A program made the translations under genes and the position numbers. The notes below the pieces were generated by a model. It made no database searches, had not been told where the DNA came from, and was given only the letters and a program-made list of their open reading frames with translations. DNA of 64,000 nt from Ihuprevotella massiliensis (lineage in GTDB: Bacteria; Bacteroidota; Bacteroidia; Bacteroidales; Bacteroidaceae): contig LT608321.1 in the NCBI GenBank assembly GCA_900095835.1, positions 1,227,084-1,291,083 of the forward strand, in the 5' to 3' direction. Every line of letters begins with the position of its first letter. The first letter of the stretch is position 1. Positions 8,110 through 16,578 of this stretch are shown one piece after another.

Positions 8110-9771
8110 TTAGGCTTGCTTTTCTTTGGCAAGCAATTCGCTAGTGATGCGTTGGAGTCCTGCAATGAGTTTATCGAGAGGAACGCCCGAACGGTCGCTC
8201 ATCTTTTGCACATCGGCTTTTTTCGCCATCAATTTGCCGAAAGGTGTGCGCAGCATGGCAAAGAGGGAGGAGATTTCGGTGAGACGATTGCGCAATTCGG
8301 GGAAACGATTCAACAAATCCATCAAACGCGTGGTGGGGGTGATTTCTACTTCTCCCGATGCGGTGTAGCGAAGACCTTCACTGGCAACCTCTTCTGTGTC
8401 TTCTGCTTCGACCTGAATGGCAGCAGGAGGAGTGGATGAGGGCTGCGCGGTGGGAGCTGCTGCGTTGTCGGTGGGAGCTTCCGTGGGAATGCCTTCATCA
8501 CTTGCCCATTTGAGGAGGGTTTGCGAACCTTCGAGGGCGCGGATGTGGGTGCAGTCTTGCATCACTTCGATGACTCCGCGGAAGTTGCCTTCGGCATCGC
8601 GCACCGCTACATAAATAATGTAGATGAAGAAGTCGGGCTTGTTGATCCAGAACTCGGCTTTATCTTGTTCTCCACTGCGGAGTTTGTCGATGACTTCACG
8701 CACCACGTGAGCGCTCTTGCGAGGATGGCAATTCATCACCTGACGACCAATGACGTTTTTGCTGCGTGGGAAGATGCGGTGGTCGGTGTCGGAATAGAAG
8801 CAAACGAGTTCGTTTTCATCTACAAAACTGATGTCGAAGGGAAGATGCTGATAGATGAGATTGATTTGCTCCAAGGTGAGTTTACCCGTGGTGACATCGA
8901 GTTTTTCGCTTCCTCCAGCAGAATAGCCGTATTTCGAGAGAAGTTGTTGCAAATCGGCAGCAAAGCCAGCAGCTTCGGGAGCGGAAGATGCAGAAGTGTC
9001 GGTAGATTTTCCAGCAACGGTTGTGCCTTTAACACGCTTCTCCGCAGGGGTGAAGAAGGCGTATCCAATTTCCAAATCACCCTCTTTCATATATTCAAAT
9101 TCCTCTGCCGTGATCATGGCATAAGAAGTGGGATAGAGGATGGTTTCTTCCTTCTCCATCAAATCGCGAGCATAGAAGATGAGTTTGTTGCACGACTTGA
9201 TGAACTCTTCTTCGTTGCCTGCTTCGAGGAGATTATAGGCATCGCGGATGTTGTCGCGCACCATGTCGTCAAATGTCCACATCGTGGTGGTGGGACGATC
9301 GAAGCCTTTTTGCTCCAAAAGGGGATAGAGCTGGTTTTGCTTGCGCGAATAGTGGATGGGGTATTTGCGAATTTGGTCAAAAAGCTCCAACCACTGATTC
9401 TTGATGACGGGATATTGCACCAAGTCTTCCACGGCAAGGAGGAGGCGCTTCATTTCCTCGTTCTCTTGATAATAGCGAGAGAGAGGATGATCTTCGGGCA
9501 CATCGGGACGAGAATAGTCCATGTATCCTTCAAAGAGTTGGATTTTTTGCGCCATATTTTCGCGAATGCACTCTTCGTCGGTGTGTTCGATGAGTGTTTG
9601 TTCGATGAAAGCGAGGTGGAAGGGACGGATTTTCCCCACACGCTCTGCCACTTCTTTGCGGCCTTCTTCGAGAGTGATTTGTCCGGTCACGAAACGTGTT
9701 TCAATGTCCAAGACAGCTTGCATCTTGTCCAAATCGATTTGTGGCAGATGCGCTTGCATTTGATGATTCAT
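8110..9771 (-). CDS. DUF438 / hemerythrin-like / PAS / DUF1858 protein
   Basis: 553 residues from the ATG at 9771. The N-terminal region (about 1-110) matches the DUF438 layout (LDIETRFVTGQITLEEGRKE). Next is a hemerythrin-like helical region with HYSRKQNQLYPLLEQKGFD and MEKEETILYPTSYAM, spacing suited to His/Glu diiron ligands. A PAS-like domain follows (FDISFVDENELVCFYSD to GNFRGVIEVMQDCTHIRALEG), and after a Pro/Ala/Thr-rich linker a C-terminal DUF1858-like segment (TRLMDLLNRFPELRNRL). Relatives are cytoplasmic and thought to sense oxygen, NO or redox state; the role here is inference. The gene is monocistronic between its own promoter and terminator and divergent from the alpha-2-macroglobulin gene. 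The frame extends upstream to a TTG at 9813, but that overlaps the -7 box. Confidence 0.85.
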   Translation of the reverse strand: MNHQMQAHLPQIDLDKMQAVLDIETRFVTGQITLEEGRKEVAERVGKIRPFHLAFIEQTLIEHTDEECIRENMAQKIQLFEGYMDYSRPDVPEDHPLSRYYQENEEMKRLLLAVEDLVQYPVIKNQWLELFDQIRKYPIHYSRKQNQLYPLLEQKGFDRPTTTMWTFDDMVRDNIRDAYNLLEAGNEEEFIKSCNKLIFYARDLMEKEETILYPTSYAMITAEEFEYMKEGDLEIGYAFFTPAEKRVKGTTVAGKSTDTSASSAPEAAGFAADLQQLLSKYGYSAGGSEKLDVTTGKLTLEQINLIYQHLPFDISFVDENELVCFYSDTDHRIFPRSKNVIGRQVMNCHPRKSAHVVREVIDKLRSGEQDKAEFWINKPDFFIYIIYVAVRDAEGNFRGVIEVMQDCTHIRALEGSQTLLKWASDEGIPTEAPTDNAAAPTAQPSSTPPAAIQVEAEDTEEVASEGLRYTASGEVEITPTTRLMDLLNRFPELRNRLTEISSLFAMLRTPFGKLMAKKADVQKMSDRSGVPLDKLIAGLQRITSELLAKEKQA

Positions 9772-9810
9772 AGTCAAGTGTGTGCTAGTGGGTTGTGTTG
9801 TTGTGTGCAG

Positions 9811-9841
9811 CAAATGTACTAATTTCTAGACAGTCCACAAA
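9811..9841 (-). promoter_or_regulatory. Promoter of the DUF438 gene
   Basis: Minus strand: -7 box TACATTTG at 9818-9811 and a TTTG -33 element at 9841-9838, 19 bp apart. The expected leader to the ATG at 9771 is about 35 nt. Confidence 0.65.
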
Positions 9842-9900
9842 GTAGCTGGCGCACAAAATATATTTTTTCGGAAAATACTATTCACTTTTCCACCTAATAC

Positions 9901-9932
9901 TTTGGTACTTCGGTGGGTTTCTGCTAACTTTG
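9901..9932 (+). promoter_or_regulatory. Promoter of the alpha-2-macroglobulin gene
   Basis: TTTG at 9901-9904 and TAACTTTG at 9925-9932 are 20 bp apart, an ideal Bacteroidetes promoter. The leader to the ATG at 10077 is about 140 nt, with no structure I can name. The 305-bp region 9772-10076 holds this and the divergent promoter and nothing else obvious. Confidence 0.7.
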
Positions 9933-10076
9933 TCGGTAGGACGAAGGAGTTTCTCTAAACTTATCTGGTCTGTATTTCTGGGATAATTCCCTCTTGCCAT
10001 GAAGACACTCCTTACTAATTGGTCCCACGCACTCCCAAGAACTTCTGAACCTCTCTCGAGATAATCCCACTACTTT

Positions 10077-13000
10077 ATGGATAAAAAGAACATCATCGCC
10101 CTTGCACTCTCCTCATTGTTGGGGGCTTCTCAAGTGCAAGCTGAGCGCACTACAAATACATCTCCACAGAAGGATGCAACTACGCAAACTTTCAAGCAAT
10201 TATGGAAGAATGTGGAACAACACCGCAGAAAGGATCTCCCGAAAAGTGCACTCAAAGCAATCCATGCGATTCGCCAAAAGGCACTGGAAACCCATGACAC
10301 TCCACAACTGATAGCTGCGATGCTCTCCACTTATCAGCTGGAAAAAGAAATATCGCCCGATAGCACTCAAAAGGTGATTGAAGAGATGGAACGATTTTGC
10401 GCTGCTGAGATGCACCCTGTGCCTCGTGCTTTGTGGCATTCCGTATTAGGTCAGGTGCTGAACCAAGAATCTTCTGTGGAGGATATCTTTGGTGAAGAAT
10501 CGGTAGACAACGAAGCAGAAGTACTCAATGAAGCACTTGAAGGAGGCGAAGAAGCTGGCGAGCAGGCAAAAACGCCGCTCACACGTTCACTCGAGCATTT
10601 CCGCGCTGCCTTTCAGGATATCCCCACCTTGGCAACTGCTAAAATAGAGGATTATGAGGCGCTCTTCAATGTTTCTCCCAAAGCAGCAACAAGGATAGAC
10701 CACAAACTGCTGGTGGCGCTACTCCAAGATTTATTTGAAATCGAAAATTATCACTCCAAACCTCCTTTCAGTGTTACAGAATATGTCGCATTGCTCGAAA
10801 AGTCGCGCGACCTTTTCCTCAAGAATCAAGAAGAGCGTGCTGCGTTGCAGGCTGAGATTCTGATCCTTCAGGCGAAAGGGGACTCTTATCTAGAGAATTT
10901 CACATCAACACTTTCCTTGGATAACGATGAAAAGACTGACGTAGGGGGAAAATGTACCTTTGTTTCACAGGCTGCCGCTTTGGAAGCGGTGGAAAAAGTG
11001 CTGGCGCGCTATGGTCACCTCCCCGAAGCTGGCGAGGTGGCTGTGTGGCAATGCCATCTCATGGTGAGTGATGAGGAGAATCTCGAGATGCAGTTACCTA
11101 AAGTGATAGCATTGGCACAAGAATACACGAAGAAGTATGTGGACTATGCACACGAGTTGAAGAATTTCATCAACGAACAGACGCACCCCACCTTTGAAGT
11201 GTCGTGGGCTGACAGCAAAGCGGTGCAAGCAGGACGTGCGCTCTACCCAGAAACAGAGGTGGTGCTCCCTGTGAAGTTCCGCAACGTGCAGAAAGCAAGC
11301 GTGCAACTCTATCGTCTCTCGAATATTTCTGCCACAGAATTGGAGAAAGCCGACGCGAGCAACCATGTACAACAGCGTCTTCAACAGATTTTGAAAAAGA
11401 ATGGGGCAAAAGTGCCGCTTTTCACCAAACAGCTGCGCCCCTCTCCTGCTCCTATTTACGAAGAACGCGAAGACTCGATTGCATTTCAAGCTCCGAAGTC
11501 GGGACTCTATATGATGCGCCTCACCGTGGATGGATGGTACGACAGACTGGCGCCATGCTACGTGTCGCGCGGACAACGATTGCTCTTCAACAGTGCGAGC
11601 CGACACCAGGATGCTCCGGAATATCTCGTGGTGGACCAACGCTCTGGCGAAGAAATCAACAACAAAGCCGACTTGGATGCGCTTCCCGAAATAGCAGAAC
11701 TCCCCTTCTGGATGCAGCGCAAACACACTCCGCTCAATCTAAAATTGGAACACTCGATTGAGGTGTACACCGATCGCGAAGTCTATCGCCCGAATCAAAT
11801 GGTGGAAGCCTCTGCCCTACTCTACTCGCAAGACAAAGATGCCTATCAGGTGCTCCCCAATGCGCGTGTGAAAGCACGACTTCTCGACACCGATGGCAAA
11901 GAGGTGAAAGCACAAACGCTGATTTCGGACGAGATGGGGGTGGTGAGCACGAGATTCATGCTCCCCAAATACTGCAAGCCTGGACATTTCAAGGTAGAAT
12001 TTGCCTTGGTGGATGACAATGGCAACCCACATTCGGTAAACAACGCTAAAAGTTTCCGTGTAGAAGAATACAAGCGTCCGAATTTCTCGGTGAAGCTCGA
12101 TGACCTCACTCGTAAACTTGCACTTTCAGACAGCGTGAGATTTGAAGGAGTGGCAGAGACCTTCGCTGGACTTCCCGTAGCGAATGCAGTACTTAAGTGG
12201 AAATTAAATTTCGACAGCTGGTATTTCTACCACAGCGGAAACAAGGGAGGGATGGATCGTTCGTTGAAAAATCGCAGTGGAGAGACAAAGACGGATGAAA
12301 ATGGCCGTTTTTCTATCCCTGTAGATTGGACATTTGAAGATAAGTCTGCACTCAGCCTCAACTTTTCGGTGGAGGTGGTGGCTCCTGATGGCGAGGTGCA
12401 AAGCACGAATTTCAACCAGTGGATCTCTCCACGAACAGAAACTGAAGAGGAGCAACAGCAGAAACCGCTCTTTGAGGTGAAATATAATGATGCTGAAGAC
12501 GAAGCCCAACTCACCATCAATGGTAGTGGTCGCCTTTTCCTCCGCTTGGTGAGTACTAATCGCGGTGTCATCGAGCGCAAATCATTGGCAGTCAAAGATG
12601 GATACACCCACACTTTCCAATGGAAGGAGAAAGACAATCTGGGTGATGCGGTGACGGCTTATCTCTATCTTTTGAAAGATGGCGAATTTCACACGAAAAC
12701 CATCACCGTGACTCGTCCACATCCCGACAAGCGTTTGCAACTTTCGTGGAGCACTTTTCGCTCGCAACTCACTCCTGGACAATATGAAGAGTGGCAACTG
12801 CATGTCACGTACCCAGACGGCAAGCCTGCTGATGCGAATGTCATCGCACGATTGTATGATGCTTCGCTCGATGCCTTCCTCAATCCAGATGGAACAGCCG
12901 AGAAAGACCCGTGGAAATTTCAATATCTCTTTCCGCGCGAAGAGCCTTCTGGAGATTGGTATCACCCCAATGTGGGAATGCCTTCCTTCTATCCGCGCTA

Positions 13001-15254
13001 TTATTACGAGCCCTCCTACGATAAAGAGCAACCTAGCGTAACTTGGCGCGGTGGTTTGTTTGATTATTATTTGGACCCCCAATTACGCCGTGATCGTATT
13101 ATAGTCTGTGCTGACTATGCCATGCCCGTTGCAGAATCTGTCATGGATGGTGGTAGGGTGCAAGAGGCGCGATCCATGCCGCTCAAAGCAAATAGAGCAG
13201 CGAAAGCAGAGCAAAACGGGGATAGTGCTGATGCCGCTAACGCTGTTCGCAAAAATTTTGCAGAAACGGCTTACTTCAATCCAACGCTTCGCACAGATGC
13301 TGAGGGTAAGGCAAGCATCAGTTTTATCCTCCCCAGTAGTTTGACCGAATGGACGTTCAACGCCTTTGCCTTCGACCGCACGCTCAACTCTGGCACACTG
13401 ACTGACAAGGTGGTGGCACGCAAGCAGCTCAATGCGCAAGTGGCGACTCCACGTTTCCTCCGAGAGGGCGACCGTATGCAATGGCCCGTATCCTTATATA
13501 ATAGGAGTGAGCAGTCTCAAAAAGGCAATCTCTATTTGGACATCATCGACGCAAGCACTCGAGAAACGCTCCAAAGTTTCTCTCAACCCTATGAATTGGA
13601 AGCTGGAAAATCGCTCACTCAACAATGGGAGTGGGAAGTGCCTATGGGTTGTCCCGGCATAGATGTGCGCATGATGGCAAAGGCTGAAAACTTCTCCGAT
13701 GGGGAGGAGCATGAAATTCCCATCCTCCCTCGCGACATCACCGTGACGGTGGCAGAACCTTTCATGGTACGCGGCAGAGAAGACATAACAGCAAAAACCG
13801 AAAAGGCAAAAGCTGCTCTGATGGCGCGTTTGGGCAACCACAAGGATGCCAAAATAGAGGTGGCAGCGGAAAGAGATGTCTACAAAGAAGTGGCAGATTT
13901 AGTGCCGAAATGGATGCAAGTGGTCAATGGCTCCGCCTACGATCAGGCGGTGAACCTTTACGGCATCCAATATGCCATGAGCTATGCACTTCGTCCTTTG
14001 GTGTCACTCTCCGATAGTGAACTACAGGCTTATCGTCAATCCGCTTACGACCGTCTGAAAGCTGAACAAACGAGCGAAGGGGGATGGAGCTGGTATCCAG
14101 GGATGAAGGCTTCGCCTTACATCACCTCACAAATTGCCATTCTCTTAGCGCGTGCAAATAGACCCTCAACCGGCTATCCTCTGGACGGATCACTGCTCCA
14201 AGCTGCGATGAAGTTTCTTGACAAAGAAATGACGAATCGCATGGCAGAGTGTAAGCAAAAAAAATTGCAACCTTACGTAGGAGAAACTGAAATCAATTAT
14301 CTCTATCTGTGCCACCTGCTTGACAATAAAGAAACGCCAACCATTCGTTATTGGCGCAACCAGATGGGCAAAGACGATGTGTATGCCTACACGATGTATG
14401 GCAAAGCGGTGCAGGCACAGATATTGGCAGAAACGAAATACAAAGAGCTTGCGAAGACTGCCTTGCAAAGTGTCATTGAGCACACGGTGGCATCGCCCGA
14501 GATGGGACGTTACTTCGACACTCAGCGTGCACTCAGCGGATATGCTTCCTATCGCATTCCCACTCAAGTGATGACGCTCGAGGCATTGCAAAAGACTTCC
14601 GGCGAGGAGCTCAAACCTTTGTCACTCGATCGAGAAGAAGTCATCAATGAGATGTATTTATGGCTCTTGCAGTCGAAGCGCACGCAAGTATGGAATAATT
14701 CCCGTGCTACCACAGATGCAGCGTATTCACTGCTCACCACTCGAACATTTTTCGGTCTATCCCCCACTTGGGGAGCGGTGGAGGCTACTTATACGGCTTC
14801 ACCAGAAGAGATTGCGGCACAAGGTAGCGGATTTATGCTCCAACGCAGCCTGCAAGTGCTGCGCGATGGCAAGTGGAAGACACTTTCGGGCAAGCAGAAG
14901 AACACTCTCTTCACGCTCAAAGTGGGAGATCACGTGCGCTGGGTTTATACCCTCAAAGCTGAGCGTGACTTCGACCACGTGGCACTGAAATCCACTCGTC
15001 CAGCTGCCCTAGAGTCGAAGAATCCCTTCTCGGGGATGACTTGGATGAATGGATTGTCCGCTTATCGCATGGTACGCGATGCAGAGAACGAATACTTCTT
15101 TGAGCATTTGGCAAAAGGCAAGTACACCTTCTACGATGAGATGGTGGTGATGCGCGCTGGAGCCTTCAGCGGTGGTGTGGCAACGGTGCAATGCACCTTC
15201 GCTCCTGAATTTGTGGGAAACTCTTCGGCTGTGGAAGTGGAGGTAAAACGCTAG
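10077..15254 (+). CDS. Large bacterial alpha-2-macroglobulin family protein
   Basis: 1725 residues with an N-terminal signal peptide (cleavage near VQAERTT, about 22). MG2-type content appears around residues 560-680 (VYTDREVYRPNQMVEASALLY), and the A2M domain around 1060-1110 (TLRTDAEGKASISFILPSS, LTEWTFNAFAFDRT). The helical thioester-domain region around 1290-1500 is present, but I find no CxEQ thioester motif anywhere, so covalent trapping of proteases is not expected. Known bacterial members guard the periplasm against proteases; thioester-less forms are common in Bacteroidetes and some work with peptidoglycan enzymes. No penicillin-binding protein gene is adjacent here. It has its own promoter and is followed about 250 bp later by an RlpA-like gene. 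Confidence 0.88.
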   Translation: MDKKNIIALALSSLLGASQVQAERTTNTSPQKDATTQTFKQLWKNVEQHRRKDLPKSALKAIHAIRQKALETHDTPQLIAAMLSTYQLEKEISPDSTQKVIEEMERFCAAEMHPVPRALWHSVLGQVLNQESSVEDIFGEESVDNEAEVLNEALEGGEEAGEQAKTPLTRSLEHFRAAFQDIPTLATAKIEDYEALFNVSPKAATRIDHKLLVALLQDLFEIENYHSKPPFSVTEYVALLEKSRDLFLKNQEERAALQAEILILQAKGDSYLENFTSTLSLDNDEKTDVGGKCTFVSQAAALEAVEKVLARYGHLPEAGEVAVWQCHLMVSDEENLEMQLPKVIALAQEYTKKYVDYAHELKNFINEQTHPTFEVSWADSKAVQAGRALYPETEVVLPVKFRNVQKASVQLYRLSNISATELEKADASNHVQQRLQQILKKNGAKVPLFTKQLRPSPAPIYEEREDSIAFQAPKSGLYMMRLTVDGWYDRLAPCYVSRGQRLLFNSASRHQDAPEYLVVDQRSGEEINNKADLDALPEIAELPFWMQRKHTPLNLKLEHSIEVYTDREVYRPNQMVEASALLYSQDKDAYQVLPNARVKARLLDTDGKEVKAQTLISDEMGVVSTRFMLPKYCKPGHFKVEFALVDDNGNPHSVNNAKSFRVEEYKRPNFSVKLDDLTRKLALSDSVRFEGVAETFAGLPVANAVLKWKLNFDSWYFYHSGNKGGMDRSLKNRSGETKTDENGRFSIPVDWTFEDKSALSLNFSVEVVAPDGEVQSTNFNQWISPRTETEEEQQQKPLFEVKYNDAEDEAQLTINGSGRLFLRLVSTNRGVIERKSLAVKDGYTHTFQWKEKDNLGDAVTAYLYLLKDGEFHTKTITVTRPHPDKRLQLSWSTFRSQLTPGQYEEWQLHVTYPDGKPADANVIARLYDASLDAFLNPDGTAEKDPWKFQYLFPREEPSGDWYHPNVGMPSFYPRYYYEPSYDKEQPSVTWRGGLFDYYLDPQLRRDRIIVCADYAMPVAESVMDGGRVQEARSMPLKANRAAKAEQNGDSADAANAVRKNFAETAYFNPTLRTDAEGKASISFILPSSLTEWTFNAFAFDRTLNSGTLTDKVVARKQLNAQVATPRFLREGDRMQWPVSLYNRSEQSQKGNLYLDIIDASTRETLQSFSQPYELEAGKSLTQQWEWEVPMGCPGIDVRMMAKAENFSDGEEHEIPILPRDITVTVAEPFMVRGREDITAKTEKAKAALMARLGNHKDAKIEVAAERDVYKEVADLVPKWMQVVNGSAYDQAVNLYGIQYAMSYALRPLVSLSDSELQAYRQSAYDRLKAEQTSEGGWSWYPGMKASPYITSQIAILLARANRPSTGYPLDGSLLQAAMKFLDKEMTNRMAECKQKKLQPYVGETEINYLYLCHLLDNKETPTIRYWRNQMGKDDVYAYTMYGKAVQAQILAETKYKELAKTALQSVIEHTVASPEMGRYFDTQRALSGYASYRIPTQVMTLEALQKTSGEELKPLSLDREEVINEMYLWLLQSKRTQVWNNSRATTDAAYSLLTTRTFFGLSPTWGAVEATYTASPEEIAAQGSGFMLQRSLQVLRDGKWKTLSGKQKNTLFTLKVGDHVRWVYTLKAERDFDHVALKSTRPAALESKNPFSGMTWMNGLSAYRMVRDAENEYFFEHLAKGKYTFYDEMVVMRAGAFSGGVATVQCTFAPEFVGNSSAVEVEVKR

Positions 15255-15408
15255 AAATTAGCCACTATCCTATGAGTTTTCTTATCGTGCAGTTGATATT
15301 TCCGCCTTATGGAGGTCTTCTCTAAAGATAGTTTTCCACCGACAGCACCGATATTTGAGCTTATTTTGCTACTTCTAAACTAGCAAAATTCGTAGTTTTA
15401 ACATTCTC

Positions 15409-15448
15409 AAGGTCGCTTTTTCCATAAATTTCTGGGAGGGGCGACCTT
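15409..15448. terminator. Possible terminator-like hairpin between the A2M and rlpA genes
   Basis: AAGGTCGC (15409-15416) pairs with GCGACCTT (15441-15448) across a 24-nt loop, followed by ATTTTG. The loop is long and the T run is poor, so termination is uncertain. It also overlaps the upstream part of the rlpA promoter. Confidence 0.35.
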
Positions 15449-15454
15449 ATTTTG

Positions 15455-15462
15455 TACCTTTG
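15455..15462 (+). promoter_or_regulatory. -7 box (TACCTTTG) of the rlpA-like gene
   Basis: TACCTTTG matches TAnnTTTG exactly. Transcription from about 15467 gives a leader near 157 nt containing the hairpin at 15490-15507. Confidence 0.6.
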
Positions 15463-15489
15463 CGGAGTTAATATGGCAAGGCCGAGCAA

Positions 15490-15507
15490 CCATTTCGCAC
15501 GAAATGG
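15490..15507 (+). promoter_or_regulatory. Hairpin in the rlpA-like leader
   Basis: CCATTTCG and CGAAATGG form a perfect 8-bp stem around a 2-base centre (CA), about 20 nt into the predicted transcript. There is no T run, so it is more likely an mRNA structural element or a DNA-binding palindrome than a terminator. No known element is recognised. Confidence 0.45.
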
Positions 15508-15623
15508 CGGAGCCGTTCTCCCTGCCACGGAACCTCCTGCTCCTCGAGTTTCGACTTGAGCGACCGCATTGTTTCAACTTCCTTGGAAGTTTGAAGGATG
15601 TGCCTTGTCGCAAATCACAAACA

Positions 15624-16238
15624 ATGCATATTAAATCATTTGCTGTAGCCCTCTTGGCTTCGCTTTCACTAGCAAGCAGTGCTTTCGCCGCGCGTCAAAC
15701 CGACGAGAAGCACACCAAAGTGGGCAACGCTACTTACTATGGCGACCGCTGGCACGGTCGTCGCACAGCCGACGGTTCGGCTTACAACAAAGATTCTCTG
15801 ACCTGCGCTCACCGCACGCTGCCCTTCGGAACGCTCCTTCACGTGCGCAACCCTAAAAATGGAAAAGTCGTTGTAGTGAAAGTCACTGATCGCGGTCCCT
15901 ACCGTCGCAACACCATTATCGACCTCTCCAAAGCTGCAGCCCAACAAATTGACATGGTGCAAGCTGGCGTGGTTTCGGTAGAAGTGACTCCTGTGGTGAA
16001 TGCTAATGCACCCACCAAGACGGAGAAAACAATGCCCACTCTTCCAGAATTGCAATTGCTCGATCCTACTACTGGACGTTACTACACGATGACGCAATGG
16101 CAAGAACGTGCTGAAAAGCGCAAGGAATTGGCGAAGAACTCTTCCGCTAAACAACCTCAAAAGTTGGTGGCTAAGAAGACCGCTCCTCGCTATCGAGTGA
16201 AAAATTCCGCCAAAATGGCAAATGCCAAGAAGCGATAG
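15624..16238 (+). CDS. RlpA-like double-psi beta-barrel protein
   Basis: 204 residues from the ATG at 15624, with a signal peptide ending at SSAFAA (residue 23). The DPBB core covers about residues 33-118: GNATYYGDRWHGRRTADG, LTCAHRTLPFGTLLHVRN and VKVTDRGPY, with Asp89 at the usual catalytic position of RlpA lytic transglycosylases. The C-terminal SPOR domain of E. coli RlpA is absent; instead there is a short Lys-rich tail (from about 165) that could bind peptidoglycan or anionic surfaces by charge. It is not an obvious lipoprotein. Expected role: cleaving glycan strands in the periplasm or outside the cell. An in-frame upstream extension to 15504 exists, but the signal peptide fixes the start. 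Confidence 0.88.
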   Translation: MHIKSFAVALLASLSLASSAFAARQTDEKHTKVGNATYYGDRWHGRRTADGSAYNKDSLTCAHRTLPFGTLLHVRNPKNGKVVVVKVTDRGPYRRNTIIDLSKAAAQQIDMVQAGVVSVEVTPVVNANAPTKTEKTMPTLPELQLLDPTTGRYYTMTQWQERAEKRKELAKNSSAKQPQKLVAKKTAPRYRVKNSAKMANAKKR

Positions 16239-16298
16239 TCGCTACTTGGTCTGATTTTGAAAATCTTTGGTGTGGTTTGTCCACATCTTCTCTATTCC

Positions 16299-16336
16299 AA
16301 AGGGAGCCTAGCCGACTGTTCGACTAGGCTCCCTTT
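16299..16336 (+). terminator. Strong hairpin after the rlpA-like gene
   Basis: A perfect 13-bp stem (AAAGGGAGCCTAG with its complement) encloses a CGA/TCG inner pair and a short loop. Only a TTT follows, so it may terminate weakly or protect mRNA 3' ends. It is 60 bp past the stop codon. Confidence 0.6.
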
Positions 16337-16432
16337 GCGCTCCATTCAACTACTAGTTCTCCCACTACATTATTGTATGCAATGAGGACAATCGCAAAGT
16401 GCAGCACACAACTATCAAGAGATTTTGAGTCG

Positions 16433-16455
16433 CGTGGGAGGTTTTCAGTCAAAAA
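16433..16455 (+). repeat. Single copy of the 21-bp repeat family
   Basis: CGTGGGAGGTTTTCAGTC followed by an A run resembles the units at 4364 and 4385. It lies just upstream of the U32 gene promoter. Confidence 0.45.
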
Positions 16456-16481
16456 ACGGCGAGCATCTCACGCTTTTTCTG

Positions 16482-16489
16482 TATCTTTG
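16482..16489 (+). promoter_or_regulatory. -7 box (TATCTTTG) of the U32 gene cluster
   Basis: TATCTTTG matches the consensus; the leader to the ATG at 16579 would be about 85 nt. It probably drives the U32, HAD and ribF genes as one transcript. Confidence 0.55.
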
Positions 16490-16578
16490 CTTGTCATATC
16501 TTGCGCATTTATTTGCCGCAAGAACAACACAACAACTCAACATTGACTACAACTCCATTTCACACAGACAAAACAACT

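Noticed and set aside
8521-9822. A plus-strand open frame of 433 codons
   Set aside because: It lies opposite the DUF438/PAS gene, has no domain character, and the minus-strand protein has clear conserved motifs.
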